Source: Armatimonadota bacterium (GTDB lineage Bacteria > Armatimonadota > Zipacnadia > Zipacnadales > UBA11051). Taken from it: a stretch of DNA of 64,000 bases. The notes under the pieces were generated by a model, which saw only the letters and a list, made by a program, of their open reading frames with translations, was not told where the DNA came from and ran no database searches. Shown here in pieces: positions 1 through 9,266 of this stretch (position 1 is the stretch's first letter; every line of letters starts with the position of its first letter). Location of the stretch: contig JABLXH010000025.1 in NCBI GenBank assembly GCA_013178155.1, positions 1 to 64,000 on the forward strand, given 5' to 3'. Position numbers and translations under genes: made by a program.

Positions 1-65
1 TGACCGCCCAGCTCGTCTACCGGACAGCACGGGAGCGCGGTGTTGGCGTGGAGTTGCCGCTCTAG
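1..65 (+). CDS. 3' end of a gene truncated by the window edge, possibly Gfo/Idh/MocA-type oxidoreductase
   Basis: Frame starting at base 3 reads TAQLVYRTARERGVGVELPL then stop at 63-65; resembles C-terminal tails of Gfo/Idh oxidoreductases, but very short. Confidence 0.35.
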   Translation, partial: TAQLVYRTARERGVGVELPL

Positions 66-129
66 CAGCGGCCTGCGCCGGAGGAGGTAGCAGACCGCCC
101 GCTCTCGTGGCCTGCGTCCTGGTGTGAGT

Positions 130-948
130 CTACTCCGGCACTCCGCCCCAGGACCGGAGAATGGAGGCGTGCCGATCGCACAGCCCCGGATGGCCCCGGG
201 CCTGGGTGCGCAGGGCTTGAGCATGGCTGCTTGGCGTATGGAGGCGACAGCGAGGGCTGGGGCAGCCTGGGTCACCCGTTAGCTGCTGAAAGATGGCCTG
301 CAACACCAGGCCCTTGAGCACCTCGTTAAGCCGTTCGTCCCCGTATCCCAGAGCCTGGTCGCTGAACTGCTCCGCCAACTCGTCCAGCATGTCAGTCATC
401 CCGAACATCGCCACCTGCTGCCGCATGAAGTGGTACTGGCGCGGCAGGTCGAGGCCTTCGATGAGCGAGCTGATGGAGACGAGGTGCGGTCGCCCCGGCA
501 CCAGGACGCGCAGTCGCAGTAGAGTGCGGTCGGTCGGCCACTCCCCGAGATAGGACACCGTGAACACGATGTGGACGTCGCCCGCCCCGGACTCCTCGGG
601 GGGCAGTAGAGTGGCCAACGCGGTCTGCAGTGCCGTTCCCTCGTAGACCAGGTCCCAGCCACGGTCGGCCGGCAACTCGGTGGGCAAGCGGTCGCGGTCA
701 GCCGGGTTCACCAGGTTGGTCACCTCGGCTGCCCCCAGGTCACGTTGCAGACGCTCCAAGTGCGCCGCCCGCTCCAGGTCGCCCAGGCGTCCCAGATGGT
801 GGGTCAGGAAGTCGCGACGGGTCTCTACTGGCGTCCGCGGGAGGCGCTCGCGCAGCCAGTGGGCGAGGTAGTCCACATCCAGGCCTGCGGCGTCCGGGTC
901 GTCATACAGGTAGATGTCTTCCGGGGATGTCCCGCGTTTGCTGTTCAT
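130..948 (-). CDS. Conserved hypothetical protein, possibly a DUF6775-like putative metallopeptidase
   Basis: 272 aa ORF with ATGA overlap to the upstream yggU-like gene; C-terminal Cys/His motif CPSPRCRLHTPSSHAQALRTQ...LCDRH. Confidence 0.6.
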   Translation of the reverse strand: MNSKRGTSPEDIYLYDDPDAAGLDVDYLAHWLRERLPRTPVETRRDFLTHHLGRLGDLERAAHLERLQRDLGAAEVTNLVNPADRDRLPTELPADRGWDLVYEGTALQTALATLLPPEESGAGDVHIVFTVSYLGEWPTDRTLLRLRVLVPGRPHLVSISSLIEGLDLPRQYHFMRQQVAMFGMTDMLDELAEQFSDQALGYGDERLNEVLKGLVLQAIFQQLTGDPGCPSPRCRLHTPSSHAQALRTQARGHPGLCDRHASILRSWGGVPE

Positions 949-1253
949 GGTACTGCCAGTAGCCGCCTTCGGGCTTCTCTCTCATCGAGACCCTCAATAC
1001 GCACCCGCTTCTCCCGGCTGGTTTCGCCGCTGACAAGCGTCAGGCACCGCACCGGCAGGTCGAGACGCTGAGCCAGGAACTGCAGCAGCGCCTTGTTGGC
1101 CGCCCCCTTCACTGGCGGCGCCGTCAGCTTGACCACCAGCCGGTCACCCCGATCACCCACGACTTCGTCGCGGCGAGCGCGCGGGGTGACGCGGAGGCAT
1201 AGCAGACAGACATTGCCCTGGGTCTCGGTACCCATGCACCCATTGTAGGCCAC
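945..1253 (-). CDS. yggU: DUF167 / YggU family protein
   Basis: LRVTPRARRDEVVG...VKLTAPPVKGAANKALLQFLAQRL...VSGETSREKRVRIEGL is diagnostic of DUF167. Confidence 0.9.
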   Translation of the reverse strand: MAYNGCMGTETQGNVCLLCLRVTPRARRDEVVGDRGDRLVVKLTAPPVKGAANKALLQFLAQRLDLPVRCLTLVSGETSREKRVRIEGLDEREARRRLLAVP

Positions 1254-1291
1254 TGGTATGGCGCAAGTAAAGCTCCACAGCCAGTAGCCGG

Positions 1292-2713
1292 TCAGCGCGT
1301 GGCGACGATGACGGTCAGCACCAGGAGGTTGTGCAAGGCGTGGCAGATGAACGGGGGAAGCAGCGAACGCGTGCGCTCGTACAGGTTGGCCAGCACCGCG
1401 CCAATGATACCCATGGGCACCAGGGCCGTGACACTGTAGTGCATGACCGCAAACAGCAGGGCGCTGCCCAGAGTGGCGGAGATGACAGGGTAGCCCTGCC
1501 GCAGACCGGCATAGACGAAACCGCGGAAGATGATCTCCTCAACCAGCGGCACGATAGCACACACGAACAAATACAGCAGCACCACAGCGCGGGCGTCTTG
1601 GGTGACGGCGAGCAGGGGATCTGCGGCGCTTGCGGTCGGCAGCGCATTGAGTCCAACCAGGTTGGCCAGGATCAGCAGGCACAGGACCAGCCCGTAGCCG
1701 ACCATGCCGGAGGCGATGAGCGGAGCCAGGCGGCGCCCGCGAAGCCCAAGCAAGGCCAGACCCCGGCGGCCGGAGGGCAGTCGGGCCCAGATTAGGGCCA
1801 GCACCGCCGCCGCCAGTAGCAGGTACTGGAGGATTGCCAGGGCCACCCGCCCCACCGGGGGCGCGGACTGCAACAGGGGAAGACCCTGCAGCACGCCGGC
1901 CACAAGGGCCAGCGCTGCCGCAGCAAAGAAGGCCACACCGGCCGTCTCAACCGCATCCAGCGGTCCCCAGGGCAAGCTCATCGAAGGCTGACGGCGATTC
2001 TCCGGCGGCAGGAAGAAGGCCCATCGCACCACCCCCAGCGTCATCGTGACCAGGCCCACCAGACCAATAAGACCATACGTGAGCGTCAGGGCAGCCAGGA
2101 CCAGCCCGAAACGCAAGGTGCGAAGGTCTGCCTGGGCCCGGTACTGCCGCACCTGGGCCGCAGTCCCGAAGCGGTCAGCCCAGGCGATGAGGGCCATGTC
2201 GCCGAGCCACCCATCGTGCTCCAGCAGCGCTGGCGGCGGGCCGTCACCCTGTGATGATGGCGGAGGGTCGGGATCATAGACTCTGGCCACAGCTAACAAG
2301 GCCGCCGCCTGTTCGCCGGCCTGGGCCGCACCACGCCCGAGCATGTCGCGAGCCTGTGTGCTGTAGCCCCGGGCCCCGTAGATGAGCCCCAGGCGGTGCA
2401 GCGCGCCCGCCGAGTGGGGGCTACCCAGAGCCAGCCGCTCGTAGGCTGCTACAGCCCGCTCACGGAAATCATGGGACAGACCGTCAGTATCAAGAGACGA
2501 GCGGCGTCCGATCAGCTCCAGAACATCACCCAGGCGGTAGCTCAGGTCGGCACTGATGAGCGCCTGGCGCTTGCCATCAAACCACTCCGCGCTGGGCCGC
2601 AGACCAGGCCGCGCCCCGGCCTCCATCATAGCCAGTCCGGCGGCAAACAGCCCGACTATCAGGGCCAGTCGCCACAGCGGCGGGTGAACTCGGGGAAGGC
2701 GCCACTGCATCAT
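1292..2713 (-). CDS. CPBP family intramembrane glutamic endopeptidase with N-terminal TPR-like region
   Basis: EEIIFRGFVYAGLRQ and HALHNLLVL motifs; multiple TM segments; TPR-like helices around AAYERLALGSPHSAGALHRLGLIYGARG. Confidence 0.88.
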   Translation of the reverse strand: MMQWRLPRVHPPLWRLALIVGLFAAGLAMMEAGARPGLRPSAEWFDGKRQALISADLSYRLGDVLELIGRRSSLDTDGLSHDFRERAVAAYERLALGSPHSAGALHRLGLIYGARGYSTQARDMLGRGAAQAGEQAAALLAVARVYDPDPPPSSQGDGPPPALLEHDGWLGDMALIAWADRFGTAAQVRQYRAQADLRTLRFGLVLAALTLTYGLIGLVGLVTMTLGVVRWAFFLPPENRRQPSMSLPWGPLDAVETAGVAFFAAAALALVAGVLQGLPLLQSAPPVGRVALAILQYLLLAAAVLALIWARLPSGRRGLALLGLRGRRLAPLIASGMVGYGLVLCLLILANLVGLNALPTASAADPLLAVTQDARAVVLLYLFVCAIVPLVEEIIFRGFVYAGLRQGYPVISATLGSALLFAVMHYSVTALVPMGIIGAVLANLYERTRSLLPPFICHALHNLLVLTVIVATR

Positions 2714-2750
2714 GATAGCCTTGTCCAGCTTCCCTGGTAATGCGGGGCTT

Positions 2751-3029
2751 TCACAGCCCGGCTGTGATTCGCAAGAGAAGCCCCTGCACCAGCCCCAGTG
2801 CCAACATCAGCAGTAGCGGTGAGAAGTCTATGGGAACGCCGCCCTGATAGGGCCTCAGCACGTTGCGGATCGGGCGCAAGAGCGGCTCTGTCAGAGCGTA
2901 GACGATGGGGCCAACCGTGGCCGTGACCGGATTGGAGCTGGGAAGACGGACCCAGCTCATGACCACGCGCACCAGGAGCACGATGTAATAGGCCTCAAAG
3001 ATGAGATAGATGAGATTGGAGATGGGCAC
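2751..3029 (-). CDS. yggT: YggT family membrane protein
   Basis: 92 aa, two hydrophobic segments, VVMSWVRLPSSNPVTATVGPIVYALTEPLLRPIRNVLRP. Confidence 0.9.
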   Translation of the reverse strand: MPISNLIYLIFEAYYIVLLVRVVMSWVRLPSSNPVTATVGPIVYALTEPLLRPIRNVLRPYQGGVPIDFSPLLLMLALGLVQGLLLRITAGL

Positions 3030-3047
3030 GATACCACACTCGCGGCG

Positions 3048-3881
3048 TTACCCGCCGCCCAGTTCCCGGGAGCGCTGGGCAGCGGCCACTACCGCTTCTA
3101 TCGTAGCGCTCCGCAGTCCCCCCGCTTCCAGCGCCCGAAGACCGGCAATCGTGGTGCCCCCGGGAGACGTCACCTGTTCCCGAAGCTGCGCCGGGCTGCC
3201 GCCCGTGGCCAGCACCCATCGGCCGACGCCCAGTACGGTCTGTGCCGCCAGTCGCAGTGCATCGGCGCGCGGCAATCCGGCCGCGATGCCACCGTCCACC
3301 AGGCCTTCCAGAAACGTAGCAACGAAAGCCGGGCCACTGCCGGACAGGCCCGTTACAGCGTCCAGCAGTCGCTCCGGCACACTCACGGCTACGCCAACAC
3401 TGGCCAGAAGACGCTCCGCGAACTCCAACTGCGTCGCCGTCACCTGGTCGTTGTGCGCATAGGCGCTGGCGGCTTCGGCCACCGTAGCCAGGATGTTGGG
3501 CATGACCCGGATGATGGGCTGACCGGCCGCCGTCAAGGCCTGCAGGCGCTCCAGGTTGACTCCCGCCGCGATCGAGATGACAAGCTGTCCCGGCTGCCAC
3601 GGAAGGCCAGGCAAGACCTCCGGCAGTATCTGGGGCTTCAGTGCCACCAGCACGCTGCCGGCTTCACTCACGACCTGTGAGTTGGACTGGGCTGCATGCA
3701 CGCCCGTGGCTACCGCCAGGGCCTCGACTGCCTCAGCCCGCGCGTCCGCCACCAGGATCTCCGCGGCACTCACGACACCGCGTTGCACGAAGCCGCGCAC
3801 CAGCGCCCCCCCCATGGCGCCGGTGCCAATGACCCCGAGCGTATACTGCCCGGACATTACGCCATCTCCCTGTCCAGCCAA
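3048..3881 (-). CDS. proC: Pyrroline-5-carboxylate reductase
   Basis: GVIGTGAMGGALVRGF Rossmann motif; VTGLSGSGPAFV and SPGGTTIAGLRALE signatures. Confidence 0.95.
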   Translation of the reverse strand: MAGQGDGVMSGQYTLGVIGTGAMGGALVRGFVQRGVVSAAEILVADARAEAVEALAVATGVHAAQSNSQVVSEAGSVLVALKPQILPEVLPGLPWQPGQLVISIAAGVNLERLQALTAAGQPIIRVMPNILATVAEAASAYAHNDQVTATQLEFAERLLASVGVAVSVPERLLDAVTGLSGSGPAFVATFLEGLVDGGIAAGLPRADALRLAAQTVLGVGRWVLATGGSPAQLREQVTSPGGTTIAGLRALEAGGLRSATIEAVVAAAQRSRELGGG

Positions 3882-3947
3882 GACGGCTGACCCTCATTGG
3901 CAACCGCGGCCTGCGCCTTGACACCGCGCAGGCCTGCGTGGATCTGG

Positions 3948-4427
3948 CTACAACTCCTGCAGGCTGCGGTGGTCGCTGCTCTCGTAGCGGGGTCCCGCGC
4001 CCGACATGCCATCCAGGACCAGACGCTCTACCGGCATGTCGTAGGGGGCGCAAACAAAAACCCAGTCAGCGATGCGACGCATATAGCCGTTCAGGCCGTA
4101 CGTAACGCCCCCGATGAAGTCGCGGATGCGCTTGGCTTCGGTCTCCGGCGCCGCCTGCAGGTTGAGGACCACTGGCCGCCGCCGTTTGATCTCGTCGGCC
4201 ACGGCCGTCGCCTGATCCATATTCTTGGGGTCGGCTCGCACGATGCTCAGCCCGCTGACCTCCGCACGCTCGTCGCGGATGTGATGGACCCCTGCTTCCC
4301 GTCGATCGGCGACACGGTGCGCGCCGGCAGGCTCGTCAAACTCGTCGGCCGCGTAGTCGTCGTCCGCTTCGGTCTCGGGGTCGCCACCCCATCGCAGGTA
4401 GTCCAGCGCCGTCTGGAAGATCGACAT
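3948..4427 (-). CDS. sepF: Cell division protein SepF
   Basis: VRADPKNMDQATAVADEIKRRRPVVLNLQ...RIRDFIGGVTYGLNGYMRRIADWVFVCAP. Confidence 0.93.
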   Translation of the reverse strand: MSIFQTALDYLRWGGDPETEADDDYAADEFDEPAGAHRVADRREAGVHHIRDERAEVSGLSIVRADPKNMDQATAVADEIKRRRPVVLNLQAAPETEAKRIRDFIGGVTYGLNGYMRRIADWVFVCAPYDMPVERLVLDGMSGAGPRYESSDHRSLQEL

Positions 4428-4502
4428 CGGGGTCCCTCCTGTTGCTGTGTCGTGCTGCTATGTCTGCTGGTGCCAGGATGCCGTGTTGGGAGGGTGCGCG
4501 CG

Positions 4503-5204
4503 TCACTGCCTCGGCCCGAAGATCGCGGTCCCCACGCGCACCAGGGTCGCGCCTTCCTCAATGGCCACTTCGTAATCGTTGGACATGCCCATGGACAGAT
4601 GCCGAAGATTCCGAGCCGGCACTCCCCGCGCCGCCAAGGCGTCCCGAAGAGCGGCCAGACGCCGGTAATATGGCCGCGAGCTCTCGGGGTCTTCCGCGTA
4701 GGGCGTGATAGTCATCAGCCCCTGCCAGTCGAGCTCAGGCAGCCCCAGCACCGTCTCGACCAGGGCAGGAACCTGGTCTTCAGGGCAACCGCTCTTTGTG
4801 GCTTCGCCTGCCAGGTCAACCTGGATCAGCACCGGCTGCGGGTCCGCAGGCGGTACGGCGCGTCGCGCGATTTCCTCGGCCAATCGCGGGCTGTCCAACG
4901 AATGTATCAAGGTGCAGAGTCCGGACAGATACTTCACCTTGTTGCGCTGCAGGTGCCCGATGAAGTGCCAGCGAACCGGTGCGCCGGTGACCCCCCTGAG
5001 CTGCTCGGCCTTCGCCACCAGCTCCTGGACGTAGTTCTCCCCCAGGTCCAGAACCCCGCTTTCCACAGCCGCAGCTATCTCTTCGACAGACCGCGTCTTG
5101 GAGACAGCGACCAGGGTGATGTCTTCAGTACGGCGGTTACTACGCGCAGCAGCCGCCGCGATCCGTTCGCGGACGGCAGTCAAGTTAGCAGCCAGGTCCG
5201 TCAT
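4503..5204 (-). CDS. yggS: YggS family pyridoxal-phosphate homeostasis protein
   Basis: ITLVAVSKTRSVEEI, GENYVQELVAKAE, WHFIGHLQRNK, LSMGMSNDYEVAIEEGATLVRVGTAIFG; start MTDLAANL chosen at 5204. Confidence 0.95.
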   Translation of the reverse strand: MTDLAANLTAVRERIAAAAARSNRRTEDITLVAVSKTRSVEEIAAAVESGVLDLGENYVQELVAKAEQLRGVTGAPVRWHFIGHLQRNKVKYLSGLCTLIHSLDSPRLAEEIARRAVPPADPQPVLIQVDLAGEATKSGCPEDQVPALVETVLGLPELDWQGLMTITPYAEDPESSRPYYRRLAALRDALAARGVPARNLRHLSMGMSNDYEVAIEEGATLVRVGTAIFGPRQ

Positions 5205-5217
5205 CGCACGGTCGCAG

Positions 5218-5970
5218 TTAGCTGGACTCCTTCCCCTCTTCTTCCTGCTCCTCGGGGAAGTCCAGCGACCAATCGCCAAAATCCTCTTCCTCGGCCTCGG
5301 CACTTGCCTGCGCCAGCGGGTCAATCAGTCCGGCAGCGGAGAGGTCCGCAGACTCTTTGATCTCGGCTGGCTTGGCGGCGGGCTTGGGCGTGGCGGGAGC
5401 CTCCGGCGTGAACGCCGCTGCGGGCGGTGGCGGCGGTGGGAGCTCGAAGTCCTCGTCCTCCAGGCCAACGGCGGCGGGGGGCGGCGGGGGCGGCAGTTCA
5501 TCCTCCTCATCCGCCACGACCGCAGCAGCCGGTGGGGGTGCCGCGGCCTCCTGCAGGTCGAGGGCACTGGGCGGCATGACTACTTCCTCCTCCTCGACGG
5601 GAGGGGGAGCGGCGGGCGCCGGGGGAGGCGCGACATAGGCTTCGTGAGCTTCTTCCTCAGAGATGCCGCCGAGGCCGCCCAGGTAGTCCTCTTCTTCCTC
5701 CTCATGGCGGGCCGTCAGCCCAGCCACTCCGCCATGGAGGACCGCCAGGGCACTTTCGACGAGGCCCGGTACGCGCGTCGCACCGGCCGCGAAGGGGTTA
5801 CCGCAGTTGCTGCAGAACCGCGCATCCTTGGAGTTGTCATGACCGCACGCCGGGCAGGGGAGCCCGCCACCAGCCTCGCCCAGGCAGGCATAGCAAAGCA
5901 GACAGGCTCCGCGGGTGGCAGGGTTCTCAGCGCCGCAGTTGCTGCAAAAGACAGTGGGCTTGGAGGTCAT
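5218..5970 (-). CDS. Zinc-ribbon protein with long Pro/Glu-rich disordered tail
   Basis: CSNCGAENP, CLLCYAC, CPACGHDNSKDARFCSNCGNPF followed by PPPPPP/EEEE low-complexity blocks; start MTSKPTV at 5970. Confidence 0.8.
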   Translation of the reverse strand: MTSKPTVFCSNCGAENPATRGACLLCYACLGEAGGGLPCPACGHDNSKDARFCSNCGNPFAAGATRVPGLVESALAVLHGGVAGLTARHEEEEEDYLGGLGGISEEEAHEAYVAPPPAPAAPPPVEEEEVVMPPSALDLQEAAAPPPAAAVVADEEDELPPPPPPAAVGLEDEDFELPPPPPPAAAFTPEAPATPKPAAKPAEIKESADLSAAGLIDPLAQASAEAEEEDFGDWSLDFPEEQEEEGKESS

Positions 5971-6134
5971 GGTGACTGTGTCCCGCTGCGTGAATCGCCG
6001 ACGTTGCCACCCCTCGCCCAGCCACTGAACCGCCGGCTTCTCACGGAGGAATGAAAAGCCGCTTTCCGGCGACATGATGGGCATCGTTGCCCCGTTGCCG
6101 ACGCCGGAAAGCCAGGCACAAGGCCGCTGGGTCG

Positions 6135-6163
6135 AGTATACCAGCGTCGCTGGCGAGTGTCAA
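6135..6163 (-). promoter_or_regulatory. Sigma70-like promoter for the zinc-ribbon/yggS/sepF cluster
   Basis: Minus strand TTGACA (6163-6158), 17 nt spacer, TATACT (6140-6135). Confidence 0.65.
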
Positions 6164-6244
6164 GCCAACGGGCGCCAGGCTTCGCCCTGCCGCCGCCAGA
6201 CTCTGACAGGCGCTGCGGCATCCCCGGTTCTCAGGCGACCGAGG

Positions 6245-6667
6245 CTACTTGATAACGAGGACGCTGCACGGCGCCAGACGCGTCAGATTCTGGGAGGTGC
6301 TGCCCCAGATGCGTCCGAAGAGGGCAGAATGACCCATGAAGCCGATCACCAGCAGGTCGAACTGCCCTTCCTGGCAGTAGGTCACGATGGTCTCGACTTC
6401 GTGGCCGGCGCGCACCTCGCAGTGTAGCTCAAGGCCTCGCTCGCGAGCCAGTTGCTGGGCTTCGGCGTTGACCTGGCGGAAGTACCCGTTGCGCTGCAAC
6501 TTGACCTCCTCCACCTCACCGATAGTGCCCGCATACCGCGGCAAGTCCTCTTCGACGCAGATCGAGTGAAGCTCCGCACCGTGGGCCACGGCCAGCTCCA
6601 CCGCCGCCGCGACCGCTTTGCGGGCACTCGCCGAGCCATCGTTGGCAACCAGTATCTTGCGGAACAT
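6245..6667 (-). CDS. Universal stress protein UspA family
   Basis: ILVANDGSASARKAVAAAVELA, VIGFMGHSALFGRIWGSTSQNLTRLAPCSVLVIK. Confidence 0.93.
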   Translation of the reverse strand: MFRKILVANDGSASARKAVAAAVELAVAHGAELHSICVEEDLPRYAGTIGEVEEVKLQRNGYFRQVNAEAQQLARERGLELHCEVRAGHEVETIVTYCQEGQFDLLVIGFMGHSALFGRIWGSTSQNLTRLAPCSVLVIK

Positions 6668-6669
6668 GT

Positions 6670-7839
6670 CTACTCTCCCTCTGCCTGTTTCAGGCCCCCG
6701 CCAGGCTCACCAAAGCTGTCTGCCTCTTCGCGAGTCGGTCGGAACCACGCCTGCGCGATTAGTGTCGGCACCACGGCGCTGGCGATGACCACGGACACCA
6801 GCACCGTGTACTGTGCCTGCGTTATGAGACCTCGGTTGAACCCAAAGAGCGCTGAGATGCTGCCAAAGGTGAGACCGGTCGACATGAGCAGGGTCGTGTA
6901 GGAGCCTTGTTTGCTGGTGAAACGGAAGGCCCGGGTCCAGGGCCAGACACCCATGAACTTGGCAACCACCTTGACGAACAACAGCACTAGCGCCAGGCCG
7001 GCTGCACCGGCCAGAGCAGGGAGCGATACGAGAGCGCCAGCGCGCAGGAAGTAGAACGGGGTCAGAAACGCGAAAACTGTGGTTCTCAACCGCCGGACCA
7101 TCTCGCGCTGCTGCGCAAACACCGTGGCCACCGCAAGGCCCAGAAGGTAGGCAGGCAGGACCGCTTCGCTGTTTGCCTTCAGGGCGACGCCTCCCAGGGC
7201 GAATAGGAGCAGGAAAATGAGTTTGGTGCCAGGCTCGGACACATGGCTGCCATACCGCTCCACGAGCCGTTCGATGAGACGGGGAGCGAAAAGCAGCGTC
7301 AGGACCGTCACGGCGGCAAACATGATCAGCCAGAGATTGTAGTTGGCGAAGATCACGCCCAGCGCCAGTACGGTGCCCAGGTCCGTGATGAAGCAGGCGG
7401 CCAGTATCACTTTCCCCAGAGGAGTCTCATTGAGCCGCGTCTCGACCATCACCGCGTACACGACGGCTACCGAGGTCGTGGACAGGGCGATGCCGCCGAT
7501 CCAGGAGGCGGCAGGGGTCCATCCGGCGACGTAGTAGCAGTAAGCGGCAGCCCCCAGAAACGGCATGAGAAAGGAGAAGAAACCGATGGCCAGGCTCTCC
7601 TTCAGGTACCGCCTGAGGGTGTTGGGCTCTACCTCCGCGCCGGCCATGAAGGTCAGCAGGATGCTGCCGAAGCCCGCGAGGAAGGTGATCCACTCGGCGG
7701 TGGGGAGCTGAAGAAAGTTACCGGCGACGACGCCGACCAGGATCTCTACCAGCGCAACGGAGACCGCTGTCCTGATCGAGATCAGGCTGGCCGCAAAAGC
7801 GAGGCCAACCCAGGCGGCGGCGATGAACCACTGATTCAT
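6670..7839 (-). CDS. Cation:proton antiporter (CPA2/KefB-like Na+/H+ exchanger)
   Basis: Polytopic membrane protein; LAGFGSILLTFMAGAEVEPNTLRRYLKES, ALSTTSVAVVYAVMVE; start MNQWFIAAA at 7839. Confidence 0.9.
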   Translation of the reverse strand: MNQWFIAAAWVGLAFAASLISIRTAVSVALVEILVGVVAGNFLQLPTAEWITFLAGFGSILLTFMAGAEVEPNTLRRYLKESLAIGFFSFLMPFLGAAAYCYYVAGWTPAASWIGGIALSTTSVAVVYAVMVETRLNETPLGKVILAACFITDLGTVLALGVIFANYNLWLIMFAAVTVLTLLFAPRLIERLVERYGSHVSEPGTKLIFLLLFALGGVALKANSEAVLPAYLLGLAVATVFAQQREMVRRLRTTVFAFLTPFYFLRAGALVSLPALAGAAGLALVLLFVKVVAKFMGVWPWTRAFRFTSKQGSYTTLLMSTGLTFGSISALFGFNRGLITQAQYTVLVSVVIASAVVPTLIAQAWFRPTREEADSFGEPGGGLKQAEGE

Positions 7840-8011
7840 GGACCTACCCTCCAGATCCAAAGGGCAGGCGGTGGGATAGTCCGCTCTGCCGGAGTGTCGG
7901 GTGGCAGGGCGGAGGAGACAAAGACTCCTACGCACCTGCTGGTGGTAGGAGTCATCAGTCGCGAAGACAATGCCGGGCCGTAAGCCCGCGGCGAACTCCA
8001 TCGCCGGCAGT

Positions 8012-8041
8012 ACTATAGCAGCCACGCCCGGCCACTGTCAA
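8012..8041 (-). promoter_or_regulatory. Sigma70-like promoter for antiporter/UspA genes
   Basis: Minus strand TTGACA (8041-8036), 18 nt spacer, TATAGT (8017-8012). Confidence 0.65.
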
Positions 8042-8058
8042 CGCACGCCGACGCAGGA

Positions 8059-8088
8059 TTGACCCGCCCTCTCAACGAAACGTATAAT
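8059..8088 (+). promoter_or_regulatory. Sigma70-like promoter for TolB-like lipoprotein, divergent to the antiporter promoter
   Basis: TTGACC (8059-8064), 18 nt, TATAAT (8083-8088). Confidence 0.7.
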
Positions 8089-8194
8089 CCCACCCGGGAC
8101 GAAACCCGGGGGGGTGATGACTGTCCTAAAGAGGCAGCGACAATGCCCAGCGGCGGCTTTCTGCCCGCATGGTGCGAAGGGAGTCCATCCATTC

Positions 8195-9130
8195 ATGAAG
8201 TGCGTAGACTTGCGCTGGGGCACCGTTGTGGTGACAGGCTTGTTGGTGGCGGTGCTGGCAGGCTGTAGTGGTTCCGGTGGCCAGATCGTCTATCAGTACG
8301 TATCAGAGCGTGTCAGCTACAATCCCGATGGCACTCGACTGGCCTTCGCGGCTCTGGGTGGGAATGGCCTGCAGTACACTTACACCATCTACAACAACGG
8401 TGGGGCGCTCACACTGCTTACACCATCAGACAACGACACCGACCTCACTGACGAGGGAGGCAAGCACCCCGCCTGGTCGCCCGACGGGCAGGACATCTGC
8501 TTCGCCTCGCGGCGCGGGGGCAGTCAGGCGCTGTTTCTCATGGACCCGACTGTTGGTGACCGGCTGCGCCTGTCCAAGCTTACCGATGACAGCGGCGCCG
8601 GCGCCGACGACCAGCCCAGTTGGTCACCTGACAGCCAGCGTATCGTCTTCGTGAGCAACCGGCGGGCCGGAGGCGATGCCTGGGACATCGTCATCATCAA
8701 CCGGGATGGCAGCGGCCGGACCGAGCTCGTCACGGATGGGGCAATGAACCAGTGGCCCGTGTTCTCACCCGATGGCACCAAGATCGCTTACCAGAGCAAC
8801 GCTGCCGGCAACAGCGACATCCTCGTCCTGGACCTGGCGACCATGGTGGCCACCAACCTGACCGGCCCGAATGGCTTCCGGGAGGAAGCGCCTAGCTGGT
8901 CTCCCGACGGCAGCACCATCGCCTTCCACTCCAATCGCGCCGGCGACTTCGATATCTGGTTCATGAACGCCGATGGCACTAACGTGCGCCAGTTCACCCG
9001 CGATGCTCGCTCCGACGGTTACCCGGTGTGGAACCACGACGGCTCCCGCCTGGCCATCACGCGCGATCGGGAGATCTGGACCATACGGGCTGACGGCACT
9101 GACCCGCGCCAGCTCACCCGCCGGTTCTAG
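8195..9130 (+). CDS. TolB-like PD40 beta-propeller lipoprotein
   Basis: Lipobox LAGC after signal peptide; repeated HPAWSPDGQDICFAS, QPSWSPDSQRIVFVS, WPVFSPDGTKIAY, APSWSPDGSTIAFHS. Confidence 0.9.
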   Translation: MKCVDLRWGTVVVTGLLVAVLAGCSGSGGQIVYQYVSERVSYNPDGTRLAFAALGGNGLQYTYTIYNNGGALTLLTPSDNDTDLTDEGGKHPAWSPDGQDICFASRRGGSQALFLMDPTVGDRLRLSKLTDDSGAGADDQPSWSPDSQRIVFVSNRRAGGDAWDIVIINRDGSGRTELVTDGAMNQWPVFSPDGTKIAYQSNAAGNSDILVLDLATMVATNLTGPNGFREEAPSWSPDGSTIAFHSNRAGDFDIWFMNADGTNVRQFTRDARSDGYPVWNHDGSRLAITRDREIWTIRADGTDPRQLTRRF

Positions 9131-9155
9131 TCGCGCCGCCAGCGTCTGACACAAC

Positions 9156-9188
9156 GGGGAACCGCCTGATGCCGGCGGTTCCCCTTTT
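9156..9188 (+). terminator. Rho-independent-type terminator after TolB-like gene
   Basis: GGGGAACCGCC (9156-9166) / GGCGGTTCCCC (9174-9184) stem followed by TTTT. Confidence 0.85.
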
Positions 9189-9266
9189 CGCTGGCCGTTG
9201 CGGTGAACTGCCGAATGTGCTATACCACTGACCTGACAGCCTATCCCTCACTGGAAGTGATCCCCC

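Noticed and set aside
3897-5360. 487 aa plus-strand ORF opposite sepF/yggS
   Set aside because: Antisense to clearly recognisable sepF and yggS; Arg/His/Gly-rich composition typical of spurious high-GC shadow ORFs.
5357-5638. Gly/Ser-rich 93 aa plus-strand ORF
   Set aside because: Mirror of the PPPPPP/EEEE coding region of the zinc-ribbon protein on the opposite strand.
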